Assembly (NCBI GenBank): GCA_033675265.1
Contig: JAUJYZ010000724.1
Span: forward strand, 446,001 to 510,000
DNA length: 64,000 nt
From: Actinostola sp. cb2023
Lineage: Eukaryota > Cnidaria > Anthozoa > Actiniaria > Actinostolidae
Direction of reading: 5' to 3'
The first letter of the stretch is position 1, and each line of letters opens with the position of its first letter. The translations under genes were made by a program, and so were the position numbers. The notes beneath the pieces are model-generated. The model saw only the letters and a list, made by a program, of their open reading frames with translations. It had not been told where the DNA came from and made no database searches. Shown here in pieces: positions 57,531-64,000 of the stretch.

Positions 57531-58983
57531 CTATCTCAACTAAAGCTGCATAACAACAATAATCGGGTTCGTTGAGCAGAAAAGCTGACCGATGTTCTAT
57601 CAACACAATGCGATTTCAAAGCCGCTAAGCGCTACTTATAAAGAACACTTTGCCTCTTTGGTCAGTGAGTTTATTAGTGGACAGGTATCGTAAATCAAAT
57701 AAAAACAACCATATCATTCCAAATTTAGCGTGATAGAATATAAGCTTAAGTTACTAAGTGTAAAACGTTGAAATATATTGAACGATGCAATCGTGAGGCA
57801 AACTCATCTACAAACCATGCTGAAACCTCTATCATTACAGGCTCCAGGTTCTTACAATACATAATATACGACGTACCTTTTCTGGGACGTGATTTATCTT
57901 CTTAGAAGACTACAAATAAACTTTATAATTTGTTATTTTGGGGATTGAAATGTAGCAGCGATCGACTCCTGAGTGAAACTCCATCAGGTCTTCGAATTTT
58001 GCTGCTTTTCAGAGTACAAATCCACACAGTCGCACTAGTCAACTCGATTTAGAGTAATTTGAAGCCAACTTGACGTAGGGCAAACAAACTTTGGGCTAAT
58101 TTCCAACCATTTTCAACCAAAAACCACGTTTACCACACTTGGAATGTTTACGGAGCTGTCAAAGTAATTCGTAGGGAGGGGGAGGGGTGGGGAATAGATT
58201 TGAGCCGAGTAGTCAACGAAAAATGTCCGAATACTTCCGATAAGTTTTCGGTATAAATATTATCCAAAAGAAATGATTTTATTTTTCAGCAAAAATTAAA
58301 CAAACAGCTGCAGCAATGATAGTAAGCATACGAAGAATAGAAAGCGATAAGAAATATCCTGCTATTCTTTTTCTTTCAATGTTTTATTTTGCCGAGTAAA
58401 GACCGAAGCTATATCGACTTCAGAGAGTTTGGAACGCCTGGCGTATTTTGACTTCGCAGTGCCGAATCTTCAGAAAAACTGTTGAAATTGTTCAGAAAAT
58501 CAGAGTTTTTATCAATTTCACGAGCGAATTAAGAAGGAACAGCGATGCCACAGAAGCAGCAAAGCCGTACGATATCTCAGTACTTCAATACATCGACAAG
58601 GACTGGGAAGAGAAATACCATCATTTGTGTCTATGGACTGGGCTTCCTTGGTCTTCACTGGGTTTGGAGGCACTCTAAAGGATTTAAAAGAACAATCGAG
58701 GAAGAAGACATGGTTCAGAGCGAGAATAAACCGACAAAAAGCTGAAAATATGTACTGTAAACTGATGACATAAACTGAGGTCTTTTGATGGCATACTTCG
58801 GTAAATATATTGAAGATTTCAATCAACTGACAAATTAGTCCATCAATCTCATATATCTGGCCCCAAACGTGGTCATCAGCCATCGGACGGTGTAAAGTGC
58901 GGGTTGCAGGTTGCAGGTCAAACGTACAGTGCAACCACGGTATTTCAAAATAACTCAAACCAATTTCCCTTGGATGATTTTTT
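57531..58983. other. Intergenic; one weak ORF at 58545-58745 (+)
   Basis: Mostly featureless. The ORF at 58545-58745 begins MPQKQQSRTISQYFNTSTRT and resembles a N-terminal PCNA-binding (PIP-like) tail followed by a hydrophobic stretch, but lacks neighbours and donor support. Could be chance, or a first exon. Confidence 0.25.
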
Positions 58984-61592
58984 CAGTCAATTTAAAGTGC
59001 TAGTAGCATGGAAATTTTTTTTTTTCTAGAAAGCGATGAAATAGCTGTAGACCGATATGATAATCATGTTTTTCGACAAAATACCGCCGACAAAAATCAT
59101 AAAGCGCGATTTTTTTCGCGAAAAACACTTGAATTTCAAAGGTCAAGGTCAAACGTGACACAAATATGGTAATTAGGTGTGACGTAGGGGGAGGAACGAA
59201 GACCGCCATTTTGATTCTGTCGACTGCCGTTCACTTGATCGAAGTTGTCTTGAAGTATAAGTATAAAGGTATGACAGAGCAACAAATTGACAAACATTGT
59301 TCAATTATCTGTTAAAAGGGAATTCAAATCTCTTTTTCAAATACATTCTCTTTGTTTTTGCTTTTTTTTCGCTCTAACTGAAGTAATGTACCGGTCAAAT
59401 CGAAGCTTCGGAAATATCCGCCATCTTGAAGTGGGCGTAAAATATAAAATCGCCCGGGGAGGAAGGAATTTGACAAGCAAGGTCTTCCCGGGGGTGGGGA
59501 ATTTGACCACCGCATGGGAGGGGGTGGGGAATTTGAACAAGTTGCCTCGATTTCGTGTTATGTGTTCGAGAGCTTTCAGTTGAACTAGCGATGAAAGCGA
59601 CGATAATCGCAAGAGACTAGCTGTATTCAGTGTGAATCATTTTTTTGTGACATTTTAAGACTGGTAACGACCTTTGTGAATCTTTGATTTATAAACGCTC
59701 CTTTATACAATTACGATTACGACGGACGGTGTAAAGTGTAGGTTGCCACCCTTAAAGTAACATTTCTGTTAATTCTTAAAGTGCCTATCACCCATGTGAG
59801 ATTGTTTTAAAAATCTATTCCATATAAGCTGAATAGTTGGTGGGTTCAGTATTTTGTGATTTGAACCTTGCGTTTATTATACTTCATATAAGACTTCATT
59901 TATTATACAAAAACGTCCTTGTGCTGATTATTGACATTTGTAAACTTACAGAATATTTTCACAGTCTTTATATATGATTTTATAACTTTTTTGCCCATTT
60001 CAAAAATTAAGTTCTTCTTGAAAACGTTTAAATAAGTTATGGCAAATTCCTTAGTAGACAAATTTGCATATTGAGATTTCAAACCTCTATAACTCATAAA
60101 CACAAGGTTCAAATCACAAAATACTGAACCCACCAACTATTCAGCTTATAATTTCTGTTAATTCTTAATGTAAGAAAAAAGTATTCATTTCAAGTCAAAG
60201 TGTTTCTCATTACAAGAATAATATGATTCAACATTGAGAAAAACTGAATCTAGAAGTAGTAGGGAAAGGAGAGTTCTGCGCCACGGGCCAGCCGATACCA
60301 GCCGAGTTCTGCGCCACGGGCCACCGGTGCACACCGGTGCCAGGCGATACCAACCGAGTTCTGGACCACGGGCCGTCCGAGACTCTCTCCGGGCCACCGC
60401 ATAGGTCCGCCCGTGCCGAGGAGCCACGACTATTTTTAAAACGATCAGATGGACTTTTGGTTTTTGGCTGACGTTATTGTTTTCCCAGTTTTTCATTTTT
60501 CCGTGAATCAGCAATTCCTATACCGCGATGCACCAGAGCGTGTACATCTACAAATAGATAGTTGATTCATCAATGGTAGAGTTTACAGGACTGCCGACTA
60601 AAACTTGGGAAAAGTTTTCTAGATCACGAAAAAGCTAGAGTTGCTGTCGTTCCCATAACAACACGATACCCTACTTTATTTAAAAGTTTCACACAGTTCT
60701 TAACTGACTTATAGTATCTGACAAAATTCAAACTCTGCTTTATGACTATGATAAACAAAATAAAATAGCTTTAAAATGCGCTATAAAAGTTAATAAATTG
60801 TTATTATATTATTGTATGGAAATTCCATTTGTGAAATATAAACTCTAGTAGACAGTCTATAAAATACACCAAAAGACGGAAGTTTATTTCAACCAGACTG
60901 GCTAGATACGTGGTCTATTGTTGTATCAACAGGTGACCATATGTAAATTCGTCTGTGTATCAGAACAATAATAACTAGAGTCAAACACGCGAGTCTTTTT
61001 TTAAATGTGATTTATTTACTTAATTATATTGTCCAGAACTTCTTGTTTTAAAGTGCTTATGAAGCTTATTTTTTTATTTTGAAAATCGATTACATATGAA
61101 ATGAATACTGGGATGTTTCAGTGTTTTGTGATTTGAGCTTCGCATTTGCGAGTTATAAAGGTTTGAAATCGTGATATGCTAATTCGGTGACGTCAAAGGA
61201 GGCATCATTTATTATACAAAAGCGCCCCTTTGCAAATCATTGACATTTTTTAATCTGGGAAAAAGTTTTCTACAACTTATATAAATGATGTTAAACTTTT
61301 TTTCTATTTCAGAAAAGAATGCTACTTGAAAAAATATAAATAAGTTACAGCAAATGCCTCCTTTGACGTCACCGAATTAGCATACACGTCACAACCTAAT
61401 TACCATATTTGTGTCACGTTTGACCTTGACCTTTGAAATTCAAGTGTTTTTCGCGAAAAAAATCGCGCTTTATGATTTTTGTCGGCGGTATTTTGTCGAA
61501 AAACATGATTATCATATCGGTCTACAGCTATTTCATCGCTTTCTAGAAAAAAAAACAATTTCCATGCTACTAGCACTTTAAATTGACCGTGA
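58984..61592. mobile_element. 2.6-kb composite element with ~205-bp inverted ends
   Basis: CAGTCAATTTAAAGTGCTAG ... AATTAGGTGTGACGT at the left is inverted at 61385-61592. Nested inside are inverted repeats at 59775-60165 (GAATAGTTGGTGGGTTCAGT arms) and, at 61187-61203 with 61364-61380, TTCGGTGACGTCAAAGGAGG arms. 60260-60440 is a GC-rich patch with repeated GAGTTCTGCGCCACGGGCC. No transposase is seen. Confidence 0.85.
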
Positions 61593-61609
61593 AAAAATAA
61601 TCCAATTGG

Positions 61610-62134
<525 letters not shown>

Positions 62135-62329
62135 AAATGATATCTTACCAACTACCTATCTACCTATCTGTCTATCTACCTCTCAACGTGACGTCTGATT
62201 TCTCTTCGAGTTTTCTGTGACTGTACTGACCACTGAAATATTGTGGGCACTGCATTTTCTTTCAAAAGGAGACGACCATTAACCGATCGCACAAAATCGT
62301 CCGATAAAAAGTGTCTGGAACACACTCTG

Positions 62330-62870
62330 GTGCTACATGTAATCTACGAAGAAAAACATATGTTTTGATATAAAGCTCGTACATATGCTTGACCGTAGAC
62401 TGGAACACACTCTGGAACACACTGTGTCTGGAACACATTCTGGTGCTACATGTAATCTACGAAGAAACATATGTTTTGATATAAAGCTCGTAGCACGTAC
62501 ATATGCTTGACCGTAGACTGGAACACACTCTGGAACACACTCTGTGTCTGGAACACACTCTGGTGCTACATGTAATCTACGAAGAAACATATGTTTCGAT
62601 ATAAAGCTCGTAGCACGTACATATGCTTGACCGTAGACTGGAACACACTCTGGAACACACTCTGTGTCTGGAACACACTCTGGTGCTACACTATGTAATC
62701 TACGAAGAAACATATGTTTTGATATAAAGCTCGTAGCACGTACATATGCTTGACCGTAGACTGGAACACACTCTGGAACACACTGTGTGTCTGGAACACA
62801 CTCTGGTGCTACATGTAATCTACGATATAAAGCTCGTAGCACGTACATGTACATATGCTTGACCGTAGAA
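62330..62870. repeat. ~120-bp tandem repeat, about four and a half units
   Basis: Units contain GGTGCTACATGTAATCTACG, AAACATATGTTTTGATATAA, AGCTCGTAGCACGTACATAT and several GGAACACACTCT. Length near a multiple of three leaves a 206-codon ORF open on minus (62333-62953), whose repeats mirror the DNA. Lies upstream of the secreted-protein exon. Confidence 0.92.
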
Positions 62871-63032
62871 TTTAATAAAGTAATTACCTGAAAATATTTC
62901 CCAACTTTCGCGGAATACGCATCCTTTGGCGGCCAATCAGAGCGCGCGTACACGTTCGCGCTAATGAATTTGATCGCGCGCGATAATATGAACTATGTTA
63001 TAAATCTCAATCTCTGCCTTATTGACAGCAAG

Positions 63033-63227
63033 ATGCATCCAGCCATTAGTGTCCTTTTGCTGGCAGCTGCCATTTTCATTTCAACTACAAATGGCGGGGA
63101 AGTTCCAGCACCACTCACACCCTGCGAAGTAAAGGATCTCACCAAATGTACCGATGTATTCTTTTCAACATCCAAAGCTATGGGCTCAGATGCTACTGCA
63201 TCGCAAGTTCTCTGTGAGTCATTCAAT
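63033..63227 (+). CDS. Signal-peptide exon of a small secreted Cys-containing protein (5' part)
   Basis: From ATG 63033 the exon encodes 65 residues and ends at a GTAAGG donor (63228), phase 0. MHPAISVLLLAAAIFISTTN is a clear signal peptide with likely cleavage around residues 20-22. The mature part begins GEVPAPLTPCEVKDLTKCTD, with Cys at 31, 39 and 61. The start at 63033 is preferred to the in-frame ATG at 62964, since it places the hydrophobic core correctly. The remaining exons lie beyond 64000 or were not recognised downstream. The family is not identified. Confidence 0.65.
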
Positions 63228-63325
63228 GTAAGGACAATTAAGTGAAATATATACACGTAATTTTTTTAAATGTAATGTATAGTCAAGGGTACCCTCCAGG
63301 ACCGCCGTACATAACCCAAAATTCA

Positions 63326-63386
<61 letters not shown>
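63326..63386. repeat. 61-bp pure poly-G tract
   Basis: An uninterrupted run of G, in the intron of the secreted-protein gene. Length is likely inexact in the assembly. Confidence 0.95.
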
Positions 63387-63390
<4 letters not shown>

Positions 63391-64000
63391 ACGTATTTAA
63401 CAGCAAAAAAAAAACAAAAAATAGTAGTTCTCAGGCCCGTAGCAAGGGAGGGTGCACGGGGTGCGTTCGCACCCCTAATTTTGCTGATGGGACTGGAATT
63501 TTGCTAATGGGACTGAAAATTTCAAAACCACTTTGGGAATGGGAAAGCGTATTCATTGCAAAACAGCATATTATTATAAGCCTTATACATTTTTCAATAT
63601 GCATTGGTTTGCCGGGGTAGTGTAGGAAGTAATTAGCAATACGCGTAAATCACAAATAGCTCTTGGAGAACGCTGGAAATAGCATTTCCGAGCCGGCTCT
63701 AGCCGATTTCAAAAATTTAGCAGCTAAACGTTCCCCACCACTTATTTTCCATTTCCTACGGCCCTGCAACGATATTATCCTTGCTGTGATAGGAGACGAG
63801 GATGAAGCTGCACATAGAACCACAACACGCTCGGGAAGAATCATAACTAAAAAGAGCGGAAATTGATTTTTTCTTTTTGCAACCATTTATTATTCCACAA
63901 AATTCAGGTGAAATAGAGCAACCAAGAGAACGGTTTTTAAGGTGACTCGATTGGGCTTTTCCGTAGCGATACATCTTGCGGTTAAAACACAATTGTGCAT
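63387..64000. other. Intron or intergenic, transposon-like fragments
   Basis: GGCCCGTAGCAAGGGAGGGT with GTGCGTTCGCACCCC (63434-63475) looks like a common MITE fragment. The ORF 63663-63866 (+) ends RTTTRSGRIITKKSGN, basic and perhaps a decayed transposon protein tail. No exon of the secreted protein is recognised. Confidence 0.4.

Overview
The window is eukaryotic and metazoan: coding sequence is split by GT-AG introns, protein families are animal-type, and most of the rest is short inverted-repeat transposons (MITEs), microsatellites and minisatellites. The gene content (a NACHT-TPR STAND protein, an orphan class-A GPCR, a P-loop sulfotransferase-like gene) and the MITE style suggest a cnidarian, most likely an anthozoan such as a stony coral. 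This is an inference; no rRNA or mitochondrial marker is present.

Layout. (1) 1-12,691, plus strand: the 3' part of a NACHT-TPR gene of the nephrocystin-3 / DDB_G0287407-like type, 14 exons recognised, with introns full of tandem repeats and MITEs, including a 1-kb non-autonomous piggyBac element with TTAA duplications. One exon is out of frame by one base. (2) 12,692-20,600: no gene seen; a graveyard of foldback elements, including a 1.7-kb element whose ends carry telomere-like TTAGGGTC octamers. (3) 20,704-25,875, plus strand: a two-exon rhodopsin-class GPCR. (4) 27,865-28,623, minus strand: an intronless sulfotransferase-like gene with a TATA box. (5) 29-32.8 kb: a satellite and further foldbacks. 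(6) 32,851-54,508, minus strand: the most remarkable locus. Twenty exons join with consistent splice phases into one predicted 2,147-residue protein: Sec14/CRAL-TRIO domain, spectrin-like helices, a long disordered region with a Met/His/Gly repeat, a coiled coil, an acidic disordered region, and a complete C-terminal actin fold. I know of no described protein with this architecture. (7) 54.5-63 kb: no convincing gene; two very large inverted-repeat elements and a 520-bp TATC microsatellite. (8) 63,033-63,227, plus strand: the signal-peptide exon of a secreted protein that runs on past the window.

The genes do not form a pathway together; they are ordinary metazoan neighbours. The candidate new system is the Sec14-spectrin-actin fusion, which would place a divergent actin module on a putative lipid-binding, spectrin-type scaffold. 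Exon borders below come from reading splice sites, frame and family similarity by eye; nothing was computed or searched.
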